A DNA stretch of 64,000 nt from Eublepharis macularius (lineage: Eukaryota; Chordata; Lepidosauria; Squamata; Eublepharidae): assembly GCF_028583425.1 (NCBI RefSeq), contig NC_072796.1:130855464-130919463 (forward strand), given 5' to 3'. The position numbers and the translations under genes were made by a program. Numbering within the stretch: position 1 is the first letter of the stretch; each line of letters opens with the position of its first letter. The notes below the pieces were generated by a model. The model was not told the origin of the DNA. It searched no databases and saw only the letters and a list, made by a program, of their open reading frames with translations. Below, piece by piece: positions 11,745-21,435 of the stretch.

Positions 11745-12179
11745 TAGAGATGGGCACAAACTGGAAAAAACTCGAATTATGTGGTTCAGGGTTCGTCAAA
11801 TTTCAAGAAACCATGAACCATGAACTTTCATGAACTTGCCCCTGATTTGCAAACTGGTTTGTTTGGTTTGTGAAAACATCACGTCCGGGTCAGAAAATTG
11901 TCACTTCTGGGTCAGGAGAAGGTCACTTCGGGGTCAGCAGAAGTTCACTTCTGGGTCAGCAGAAGGTCTGCAGGAAGTCCATCCCTTGTTGCCTAGGAAA
12001 CTGATTGATTGGCACCAGGTTGTCTCCAGTGATGAATCAAAAAACGAACCAAATGAAGCAGCCTAAAATTTCGTGGCGGTTCGTCAGAAATGGGATCTGA
12101 CAAACCATGGTTCACGAACCACAAACCAGCCTGGTTCGTGCTTAATTTTGGTTCATATTTCGGTTCGTGCCGATCTCTA
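11745..12179. mobile_element. hAT-like family B, copy 2
   Basis: Starts TAGAGATGGGCACAAAC and ends GTTCGTGCCGATCTCTA. It sits inside a tRNA-derived SINE, whose two halves flank it (about 11690-11744 and 12180-12310). The duplicated 8 bp (gtatccgg/gtctcagg) has diverged. Confidence 0.85.
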
Positions 12180-12310
12180 GTCTCAGGTTGAAGTCTTTCA
12201 TGTTACGTCCTACCTGATCCTTTTAACTAGAGCTGCCAGAGATTGTACCTGCGACCTTTTGCATGCCAAGCAGCGGGTCTACTGCCTTTTGCTCTCTCTT
12301 CACCTGTTCA
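12180..12310 (-). repeat. tRNA-derived SINE ('ggctcagtggtagagc' family), right part
   Basis: Reverse orientation; a B-box region and gcatgccaagcagcgg match the tRNA-like head seen at 49365 and 60640. It is interrupted by the hAT copy at 11745-12179. Confidence 0.7.
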
Positions 12311-12549
12311 GGCTCTGTATCTTCAAAGGAACAAACATTACAGAAAAGGGCCCCAGTCCCCAGTAACTTTTCCTTATGAAGAAATTGCCTGAAACTCTCA
12401 CATATGGGCCAATAAAACTTTGTGATTCTATAGAACACTCCTTAGGTGCCTCCTATTGAGCCAAACATGGCTGGTTAAAGGCCTTATTTCTATGTGATAG
12501 TGGTGAAGCAAAAGATTTCACATGTGGGACATGGCACACACCCAGTGTT

Positions 12550-13130
12550 TTCGATCAAGATGGGTAGCCATGTTAGTCTGTCTATAGAAGTAGAAAAGAG
12601 CAAGAGTCTAGTAGCAACCATAAGACTAACAAAACGTGCGGCAGGGTATGAGTTTTCAGACATAAGTCTGACATCAGAAACCACAGCATTCAAAAACAAG
12701 CGGGGGAACATTTTAACCTTCCAGGATATTCAGTCACTGACCTAAAAGTAGCCATTATACTGCAGAAGAATTTCAAAGGGAGATTGGAAAGAGAGACTGC
12801 TGAATTGCAACTGGTAACGAAGCTCAAGACAATGCATCCACCTGGATTGAATCAAGACCTAGGCTTCCTTCCTGTCTCATTATCAATGCTGATTTCTCCA
12901 TACCCATTACCCCTCTGCATACCCCACCCTATCCAATCACTCCAGCTATTGTCATTCCCTGGCTACTGTCATTTGGCATCTGAAATCACTCCACTTTCCA
13001 AGATATAGGGACAGATGGACTCACATTTTAGCTGTATCTGAAGAAGTGAGCTGTGGCTCACGAAAGCTCATACCCTACCACTAATTTTGTTAGTCTTATG
13101 GGTGCTACTGGACTCTTACCAAGTGTTTTG
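12550..13130. repeat. Fold-back repeat pair with hammerhead-like arm
   Basis: An inverted arm (12550-12690; agtagcaaccataagactaa) and a forward arm (13020-13125; gtcttatgggtgctactgg) bracket about 330 bp of other DNA. The forward arm holds the hammerhead-like fold at 13034-13073. Confidence 0.7.
13034..13073 (+). ncRNA. Hammerhead-ribozyme-like fold, copy H1
   Basis: In order: GTAT (stem I), CTGAAGA, one extra A, GTGAGC-TGTG-GCTCAC (6-bp stem II hairpin), GAAA, GCTC (AG/CT minimal stem III, cleavage position C), ATAC (stem I, pairs with GTAT). All parts of a minimal type-I hammerhead are present, but the extra A before stem II is non-canonical. Activity is not shown. Confidence 0.5.
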
Positions 13131-13289
13131 TTTAAAGTGGGATGCTTTTAGGCCGAGCACTTTGGCTTGCTTAGTTAGCACATGAGCACAATACCCATCC
13201 CGGCTCCCAGTCTTTGGTTTACCACTGAAACATTCAGAGCTGTTCTGCACAGTTAGCAGCTCACATAAAACAAGAAGTCAAACAAGTGC

Positions 13290-13492
13290 AAAGTCCTTAG
13301 GTTAGGGATACGAACTCTGGGTTGGGAAATCCCTGGAGATTTGGGGAGTTGAGCCAGAGGAGAGAGGAGTTTGGAAATGGGTGACCTCATCATAGATTCC
13401 ACCCTCCAAAGCAGCCATTTTCTTCAGGGGAACTGATCGCTGCTCTTCTGGGATATCTCCCAGTCCAGCTAGAGGTTGGCAACCCTACCACA
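13290..13492 (+). repeat. Dispersed ~200-bp repeat, family D
   Basis: Motifs in order: ctggagatttggggagttga, gcagccattttcttcagggg, aactgatc, gaggttggcaaccct. Other copies lie at 20085, 20645, 28185, 30685, 32065, 32485, 33850, 34155 and 35080. Confidence 0.8.
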
Positions 13493-13516
13493 GGGGGAAA
13501 ATTTTATTTGCTTGTT

Positions 13517-13765
13517 TTTTTGTAAAGGTAGTCCCCTGTGCAAGCACTGAGTCATTACTGACCCATGGGAGGACATCATATCATGACGTTTTCTTGGCAG
13601 GCCTTTTGTTATGGGGTAGTTTGCCATTGCCTTCCCCAGTCATCTATGCTTTACCCCCAGGAAACTGGGCACTCATTTTACTGACCCCGGAAGGATGGAA
13701 GGCTGAGTCAACCTTGAGCCGGCTACCTGAACCCGGCTTCCACTAAGCAATGCCAAATCAGTTCT
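13517..13765 (-). repeat. tRNA-derived SINE, second family
   Basis: Reverse copy of the family seen forward at 26768-27045: gactggggaaggcaatgg, cccaggaaactgg and a ggctcaaggttgactcagcc segment. The tRNA-like head is partly missing. Confidence 0.75.
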
Positions 13766-14220
13766 CACTCTCTTCTAACTGTGACTTTTTTTCTGCTTGA
13801 ACAAATGAGTTCGGGAGAGAGATCTCTGTGACTCTTGGGAAAATGTGCAGGAATGCTGAGGCTGTTGGATTGGTGACAATCCAAGCAATATGTTGCCAAA
13901 GACAGCAAGGTTTGTGGAGTGCCGTTTCTTTTTTAAATTAGATATATGAGGGAATCTGTACCTCCAAGATTTGTTGCAAGTTTCCCACAAGCATCTTAAG
14001 TACACGATGCAACTGGAAATCAATCTTGTGTCTCAAATTAAAAATAACAATCTCTTGAGGACAATCTATAAACTGCAGTATTTCTTATTCATTAAGGAAT
14101 GTTATATTGTGTCAAGTGAAACACTCACTCTCTAGATTTGTTGGACTCTAATAGTCCACTGAGATGCCTGGAAGTAGTAATATTGTGTTACCTGGATTGG
14201 TCTCCTTGCGAGTAAGAGAA

Positions 14221-14417
14221 TTGTGTGTGTGTGTGTGGGGGGGGGAATTACTGGCAAGGAAGACGGCTAAGTGAGAGGCTGTAACTACGGGATCTTTTTC
14301 ATCAATTTTTATGGGGTCCCTTCCAGTATAGCAAACGAGACTGGAGCTTTAAATTCAAAGAGCAAAATTTAATTGAAAGAGGAAAATGCATGCACACACA
14401 CACACACACACACACAC
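14221..14417. repeat. (GT)n and (CA)n microsatellites
   Basis: (GT)n at about 14222-14237 and (CA)n at about 14393-14417, with a unique stretch between. Confidence 0.85.
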
Positions 14418-14419
14418 AG

Positions 14420-15600
14420 GGTAAATAGTAAAAACACACGCACAGAGTCCTAGGAAGCTAGGTGGAATAGAGTGAGGGAGGGCAAAGTATATCTACCTAT
14501 CCTGAAGAGTAGTCCAGTCCATGGGTGAAGAGGGCAGCTTCAAACGCCAGTGTTCTTGGCCAGGAGAGCAAGAGGCTTAGGGCAAACCTCAAGGGAACAG
14601 TGCCTTGGATCCAGTAAGCGTGTACAATTTGAATGGGGCCAGGGCACGACTATTATAGAGTAAAATGTGCCCTGAGGTTGGGAGGCACCTAGCCATTGGA
14701 ACAAAGACTTCAACGGTATGTTCCTGAGAGTAACAAAAGGTTTGATTACCTTGCTTGGTAGCTGCCCAGATGTGTGAGAGAGAATGCAAAATTTGTCCTG
14801 GCACTGCACAAAGGTGCAGTTTGCTAATGAAGTCTACCGGAGCTAAGTTGATGCATTTAGTAGGAGAATGTACCTTCTCAGGAATGAATTATAAATACTT
14901 ATGAAAGCTAGTTGATGTTCTCCTCAATCATGGACAGGAAATCTCATGGAAGGAGGGAAAGGTGTGTGTTAAGTGAGGGTGACTCTGCGAGACCTTTGTT
15001 GTGCTGGATTCCTTTAGGGGCTGAGGAGACTGGAAAAATAATCACCACTAGTGTCTCCGCATTTACGTGCAGCATTCCATTCATGCCTGGGTCTCCCAGG
15101 TGGAACTCAGCAACTGTTAGCTGGCATTCCCCTGCCTGCAATCCAAACTGTCATTTTAAATCCAGGGGCCTTGTGATTGTATATCAGAGGTAGCTATGTT
15201 ATATGGCTATTAAAAATGGCAGCTGGGCTGATTGCTTACAATTGGACCTCCCTGCAGTCATAAGGGCTGGAAGAAATTTCTTTATAATATTCCACCTTTC
15301 CTAAACACAGCAGATGCATTGTAAAGAAATGTCAAAGAATAAGAAACACATTGCATTTTTTGTTTTTTTTACATATAGCTAGCATGTCACTAGCAACAAA
15401 TTTCCAAGGCTGTGTTCCAAATGTGTGCCATGAACTTTGGCAAATAGCACATTGTGAAAATATCCCATTGCTTCTCTGTTTGCTACATCCTATTATTCAA
15501 TTTCTAGACTGCAGTTCCATCAGTACCTGGTGGGGGCCCATGAGGACATACAGCAACCTCCCTTTCCTTTAGGGAGGGACATAGGGCAGAGAGGGGGCCC
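14420..15600. other. No gene recognised
   Basis: About 1.2 kb without a recognisable exon or named repeat. Overlapping short open frames near 14540-14810 lack family features. Confidence 0.5.
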
Positions 15601-15603
15601 TAC

Positions 15604-15960
15604 TTGAAAAGGTCAGCAGGGGTAAAAGAGTCTAATCTCCCACCCCACCTTGTATTTTCAGCCCTAAAAACCTGGGTTCCAAAAAAATGTGTCAAGTCAA
15701 TTACACATGTTCATTTGCATTGTCATTTGTACGCTGGTATACGTCAAACATATTTAAAATCTGTTCTAACTAGTATGATGGATTGCTCTGACTCGCTCAA
15801 AGTCTATAGACTGTTGAACGATTCCTTTTCTGATGTCACCGAGAAGGTGGCTAAGTTTCTCCATTCCGCTTTGAAGTTGCGTCAAAGGATATCACAGAAA
15901 TAAGCTACAATTGTATTTATGTATTTGTAATGTTGTATCCTCTTAAACTTGACCTGGGTT
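15604..15960 (+). pseudogene. Non-LTR retrotransposon C-terminal remnant
   Basis: The frame ends KVYRLLNDSFSDVTEKVAKF then LHSALKLRQRISQK and TAA, followed by an AT-rich tail. It resembles the end of the same kind of LINE ORF found on the - strand at 22021-22398. It is heavily truncated. Confidence 0.5.
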
Positions 15961-16059
15961 CAAAGCTGTGCAGCCTGATCCCATCTGAGTAGTTAACCCT
16001 GACCCACTCCACACCACTTTATCAGACATTATTACTGGATAGCAGAAAGGACATCTCGC

Positions 16060-16395
16060 GCCATACCTCTAAGAGTCTCTCTGTATGAGACATCTTTCAT
16101 AGGGATGCTCAAGTGTAGGGAGATGCAATGTTAGCCAGGAAGCATAGTTTTAAAAGATGGAGCTGGCGGAGATCACTCCTGAGAGGGTTTGTTAACTTCA
16201 TCTTCACCTCCAGGAACAGGAGGTAAAATTGACAGAGACTTCGGGGGCGGGGAGGGGGGAGATGAAATTAAGAAACCCTCTGAGAGACGATCTCCACCAG
16301 CTCTGTCTTTTAAAGCTATGCTTCCTGGCTAACATTGTGTCTCCCTGCACTTGAGTGTCCCCATGTAAGACGTCTCGTGTAGAGAGACTCTTAAG
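16060..16395. repeat. Large fold-back MITE (~160-bp arms)
   Basis: Left arm starts agagtctctctgtatgagac; right arm ends gtagagagactctt. Within the arms gctggcggagatcactcctg mirrors the right side. The same termini recur at 44090-44280. Confidence 0.8.
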
Positions 16396-16499
16396 TTATA
16401 TAACATTGTAGAACAGTAAAAGGAGGTCTGGGGAATACTCTTGCTGTAAACACAATTAGAGCATTAAACACATGTTCTGTTCCTATGGGAGGGTTCAGT

Positions 16500-16740
16500 G
16501 CACTTGCAGTGGGAAACGGATCATTGGTAGAACACCTGGACCGCATGCCGAAGATCCCAGGATCAATCCACAGCATTTCCAGTTAAAAGGATCAGGCGGT
16601 AGGTGATGTACAAGACTTCTGCCTGAGCCCCTAGAAAAGCTGCTGTTGCTCCCCAGAGGATTTACTGCTGTTTTTGACAGTATCGCCTTGATCTTCTGAA
16701 AGCAAAACTGGCTGCAGAGTCCTTAATAGACGGCTAATGA
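16500..16740 (+). repeat. tRNA-derived SINE ('ggtagagcatctg' family)
   Basis: cattggtagaacacctggac, a B-box-like ggatcaatccac, then ttaaaaggatcaggcggtag; forward and diverged. Confidence 0.7.
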
Positions 16741-17099
16741 TGTGATAGCTGGAAGGATCAATTTTATACCACAAGGTGGCAGCACAACAAAGGGAAAGAT
16801 GGCAAGACCCACTGAAAATGCAGGTATCTTACTTTCTGCATTTGCCAGAAATCTCTCCCTTTTTCTGTGTTTTTAACCACAGCCTGACGTGCACAAATTT
16901 AGCACACAAAGTTTTCTTCATTGTTCTATCTCCCCGTACAGAAAAACTTCACATCTACAGCTAGGCATGTAAGATTACCATTATAGGTACAAAAGCAGGG
17001 GCCAGTAAAAGAAAATTGCTGTCCCAACTACCCCTTATAAAACAAGCCGTAATGCTTAGAAAATTACAACAGCTGTTGTAGCCCTTCCCCAAGAACCCA

Positions 17100-17650
17100 C
17101 ATAGTTGTTAGCATCTCGGAGGGGTCGCTTGCCCCGGGCACCGCCAAAGAGAGGATGGCAGGTGTGGCTGCTGGCTGGAAGTGTGCAGAGCTGGCAGCAG
17201 TGGCACAAGCCGGAGGACTGTGCCGGAGGCATGTGCCGGAGGACTGGGAGGTTGCCCACATCACCCTGGTCACCTGCCGTGCTGACGGGGTGGCTGGCCT
17301 GCTAGGTGCTGAGCTGGCCCACTTGCAGTGGCTGCTGACCAAGAGGGCACAGAGCTGAGGGCGGCAGCACGGGCAGCTCTGTGGGAGGGCTGGGAAGCTG
17401 CCCATGCCACCCTGGCTGCCTGCTGCACCAATGGAGTGGCTGGCTCGTTGGGCACCAAGCTGGCCCTCCAGCTCCTGCAGTGGTTGCTGGCTAGGAGTGC
17501 ACTGTCAGGTAATGAGCGGGGAGGTGAGCAGCCCGAATCATGGGAGTGCTCCCGGGGGGGGGGGCACACCCAGCACGATGATGTTACTTCCTGGAAGTGA
17601 CATCATCACGTGGTCCTGGGAGCACGTGTGCTTTGTGAGTGCGCGCGCGT
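17100..17650. repeat. GC-rich, internally duplicated region
   Basis: Long overlapping open frames on both strands come from high GC. A roughly 150-bp segment (gaggttgcccacatcaccct) recurs diverged as gaagctgcccatgccaccct near 17390. No protein family is recognised. It may be an unclassified repeat. Confidence 0.4.
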
Positions 17651-17714
17651 GTGGTGACGGGGGCACCACTGGCCAGGATTTTCCCCGGGTGCCTGGAATC
17701 CATACTACGCCACT

Positions 17715-18115
17715 GGGATCAAGCTAAACATATAGGTTTTCAAGTTAAGTCTGGATTCTTCAGACCCAACTCAGGTTTTCCACAGCCACACAGCAGCTGT
17801 GGGGAATGGCTAATTAAAATAAAGAAGAGCCCAAACAGCCTCAGAACTCCACCATGGGGGAAGGAAGAGCTCCTCCCCACCAAGCTGTGTCCAAATAGCA
17901 TGGGGGAAGGTCCCCCCCCTGTTTTTACTTCTCAACATGCATAGAATACTCCATGTGGAACAGCAAAAACAGAGACCCCCCCCTCACTTGCTATTTTGGA
18001 AAATGGCTTGAGGGGGGAGGCAGGAGCTCATCCTCTTCCCACAGTGGCTTTCCGGGGCTGTTTGGGCTCTCTTTTATTTTTAAACAACCTGCATATCTAG
18101 CTTGACCCTGAGTCA
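17715..18115. mobile_element. MITE, family F, copy 1
   Basis: Inverted ends (atcaagctaaacatatagg; cctgcatatctagcttgacc) and matching interior (cacagcagctgtggggaatg) are shared with 54970-55330. Possible 3-bp duplication ctg; class uncertain. Confidence 0.7.
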
Positions 18116-18469
18116 CAAAGCTCACTGGGTGACCTGGGGCCAATTGCAGTCTAGTCTACCTCACAAGGTTGTTAGAAGGATAAAATGAAGGAGGGAAGAA
18201 CTTTGTCCCTAATTTTGCATCCGTGAGTCATACGGTGGCTCTGTGGAGCCACTTCAGGTAGAGAAACCAGTGGAGGCTAAAAGCCCCCTTCACTTACACT
18301 GCGGTTCTGATCCACATCAGCCCCCCCCCCCAACCCTGAAATAAACGCAGAGAGTTCTTTTCACAGCATGCCCAGGGTTAAGTCTGGTTTGGTCTTTTGG
18401 AGGCAGAATATGGTTTGATATGTGAGGCTTATTTCTGGGGATGCCAGATTGTTTTGAACACGGGAGCAT

Positions 18470-18970
18470 AATTATAGGATGGGGGAGACTTGTCTTGGAA
18501 GTAGTATGTGTAAAAAGGATCTAGGGGTCTTAGTAGACCATGCACTGAACATGAGTCAGCAGTGTGATATGACAGCTAAAAAGGCAAATGCAGTTTTGGG
18601 CTTTATCAACAGCAGTATAGTGTCCAGATCATGAGAAGTGATGGTGTCACTCTGCTCTGCTCTGGTTAGACCTTACCTAGAGTATTGTGTTCAGTTTGGG
18701 GCACCACAATTTAAGAAGGATATAGACAAGCTGGAACGTGTCCAGAGGAGGGCAACAAAGATGGTGAGGGGTCTGGAGACCTAATCCTATGAGGAAAGGT
18801 TGAAGGAGCTCGGTATGTTTAGCCTGGAGGTTTTTTGCCATCTTCTGGGCATGGAGCAGAGGTCACTGGGGGTAGTTGTGAATTTTCTGCATTGTGCAGG
18901 GGGGGTGGACTGGATGACCCTCTAAGTGCCTGATTTAGTATCAGGCATCTTCATGTGTTGAAATCAATGG
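18470..18970 (+). mobile_element. CR1-type LINE fragment, frameshifted
   Basis: The translated pieces and DNA (gaccttacctagagtattgt, acgtgtccagaggagggcaa, ggagctcggtatgtttagcc) are the CR1 ORF2 C-terminal region in + orientation. Stops and frameshifts interrupt it. Confidence 0.8.
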
Positions 18971-19645
18971 ACTTAGAATGGAGAAACTTTGCACTGCTGA
19001 GCCCCAATTCTCAGTTAGCCAGAGCTAGTCTGAGGCAGGTCACAGTCTCTCAGTATGGCTTACGTACCATACAGGGTCGTTGTACATGAATGCGCACAGT
19101 TCTTTTTATCCTCAAATCTCCCCAAGCTCTTTGGAGGAAGTATACAATACTTTCCCCATTTCTTTAAATAAAAGGAAGGAAGGAACTGCTAGCCAAAAGT
19201 GGTGCTAAGCAATCAAAGAGATTTGAGATAAATAGCAAATTAGCCTTCCACCTGACCCAGGGTTGACTTACCATCTTCAAAGGACTGAGTAAAAAGCATG
19301 TGAAAAACTTATGCGGTACAGTAAATTGGTTTTAAATGCCATTCACAAAGAGAATTGAAGGATTCTGTTGCTGGGGTGCTGGGAACCTTTGCCTCCGAAG
19401 AAACAAGGCTGAAGTATCCTTTATACTCAGTATGAAAGAAAAGTGATTAACTGTTCTCCTTGCATGCAACTGAGTCTTGTATGGAAATGTTGGCATTATC
19501 GCCAGAGCCTTCTAAGGAGGAAAAAGATTTAAAAAGAAAAAATGATCGAGATCACTGTGAGTCCCTGGAGGAAGGATGAAACCAGCTACTAGTATGGAGT
19601 AAGCACCAAAGTTGATGGTTTTGTTAAAATGTGACACCCTACGAG

Positions 19646-19938
19646 CAGGGCTTTTTTTCTGGGAAAAGAGGTGGTGGAACTCGGGACCGCACAATGACAT
19701 CACTTTGTGTCAGCTGGAACCAGGGGGAAGTTTTTTAAAGTTTAAATTGCCCTCAGCAAAAATGGTCGCATGGCCGGTGGCCCCACCCCCTGATCTCCAG
19801 GCAGAGGAGAGTTTAGATTGCCCTTCGCCTAAACTCCCCTCTGTCTGGAGATCAGGGGGCGGGGCCACTGGCCATGTGACCATTTTCAAGAGGTGCTGGA
19901 ACTCCGTTCCACCGTGTTCCCGTTGAAAAAAAGCCCTG
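19646..19938. mobile_element. hAT-like element, family C, copy 1
   Basis: Ends CAGGGCTTTTTTTCTGGG and AAAAAAAGCCCTG. 8-bp duplications cctacgag/cctacaag (638-645 and 939-946 of the 19-kb segment) differ by one base. The interior is a palindrome-rich GC block. Confidence 0.9.
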
Positions 19939-20084
19939 CCTACAAGTCAGTTTATTCTTGACATCGCAACTCTTATTTTGGACATAAGGGGCCAGGAAAC
20001 ATGTGCTGAATGGGGTTGGAGTGCTGTTTCCTGGTGAAAAAGGCCCTCCCTTTTCAACCAAACACAGATCAGGAACAGGGCTCC

Positions 20085-20230
20085 GATCTCTGGGTTGGGA
20101 AATTTCAGGAGTTTGGGGGGGGGGGGTGGAGCCTGTGGAAGGTGGAGTTTGGGGAGGGGAGGGACCTCCGCAGGGTACAATGCCGTGACCCCACCCTCCA
20201 AAGCAGCCATTTTCTTGAGGGCACTCTCCA
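20085..20230 (+). repeat. Family D repeat
   Basis: ttgggaaatttcaggagttt to gcagccattttcttgaggg; forward, truncated at the right. Confidence 0.7.
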
Positions 20231-20644
20231 CCACTACCACCAGTGAATTTACTTCAGTGCCATATGCAGGCAGGAGTCTGTGCTCCTTCAGTGCTTCTGG
20301 TGTCCTGCACATGCAACATGAACCAAGACTGCACGTCGGAGGTTTGGGCATTGTTGCAAAAGAATCCGGATACGATGCAAACGAGCTCTGTCCTTGTTAC
20401 CTACTGAAGGTAACAGTAGGTAGGTAACAGTATTGGAAGCAATGTCATTTACACGATCAAGATAGCAAAGGTGTCATCCTTACTGAGCACAAAACTCACG
20501 TGAGAAGATGCTATCTTTTGTGGGTTTTTTTGCGACGTTGCGCCCCGTTCCGGATGAAGATGAGTAGTGTGGAAACAGCCTAGGTGGGCCACTTCCTATG
20601 AGTCCACCTATCCAAGTTATGGTTACTCATTGTATGCCGAGGCC

Positions 20645-20845
20645 TGGAGTTGTCCCAGAATTACAACTGGTCTCCAGACTACAAACATCAGTTCTCCTCG
20701 AGGAAATGGCAGCTATGGAGAGGGAATGCTATGTCATCACATCTCCCCTGAGTCCCTTCACCTCTCCAAACTTCAACTTCCCCAGGCATCAACCCCCCAA
20801 ATCTCCAGGAATTTCCCAAACCAGAGTTGGCAAGCCTAATTTTAA
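20645..20845 (-). repeat. Family D repeat
   Basis: Reverse copy: ggaaatggcagctatggaga, cttcaacttccccaggc, atctccaggaatttcc. Confidence 0.75.
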
Positions 20846-21155
20846 CATAGATAACACTCTGCACATGTTCTTCTAGTGAGACGGGCATGCTGGAGACTCT
20901 CCTACGGTTGACCGAGCTTTCTGAATCACGTTCATTGGCACGCAAATCTGATGCGAACGATCCATTCTCTTGTAACATGTGCTTTGATGAGAACGGTTGT
21001 GAAATGATTCACAAAAGTTGTGGACGTGGAAAAAGCTTTTCTGGATTTGTTAGCTTTGTTGGTGGCTGGAGGGAAGGGAGTCATGTTACATCTGTGAAAT
21101 GAAGGTCTCGTTGGTTTAATAATATCCCCCCTGCTTTGTTTTGGCTCTCTTGAAG

Positions 21156-21435
21156 GCCTTACCCCAGAACTCTTCCACGATGCCACCTGCCACTTCCTCT
21201 GTGACGGAGTCTTATACACGGGTTCAGTACTGTAAGTGGCCCTGCGAGTGCCCCAAGACACCTCCTGTGTGCCAGGCGGGAGTCAGCCTGCTGACGGACG
21301 GTTGCGAATGCTGCAAGGTGTGTGCCAAGCAGGTCGGAGAGAACTGCACCGAAGCCGACAACTGTGACTTCCACAAGGGCCTGTACTGTGACTACAGCAG
21401 AGACAGACCTAGGTACGAAATAGGAGTGTGTGCAC
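21156..21435 (+). CDS. CCN4: CCN4 exon 2: IGFBP-like domain
   Basis: The exon follows ctcttgaag and ends before gtaagt. It begins [11 protein letters not shown], a short Ser/Thr/Pro-rich linker that would follow the signal peptide, then continues YCKWPCECP...[12 protein letters not shown]...[19 protein letters not shown]. Twelve cysteines match the IGFBP module. The last base begins a Gln codon completed in exon 3. The acceptor has only a moderate pyrimidine tract, so the exact start is slightly less certain than the end. Confidence 0.95.

Noticed and set aside
17105..17600. Overlapping open frames on both strands as a gene
   Set aside because: High GC and internal duplication explain them; no family motif or splice structure was seen.
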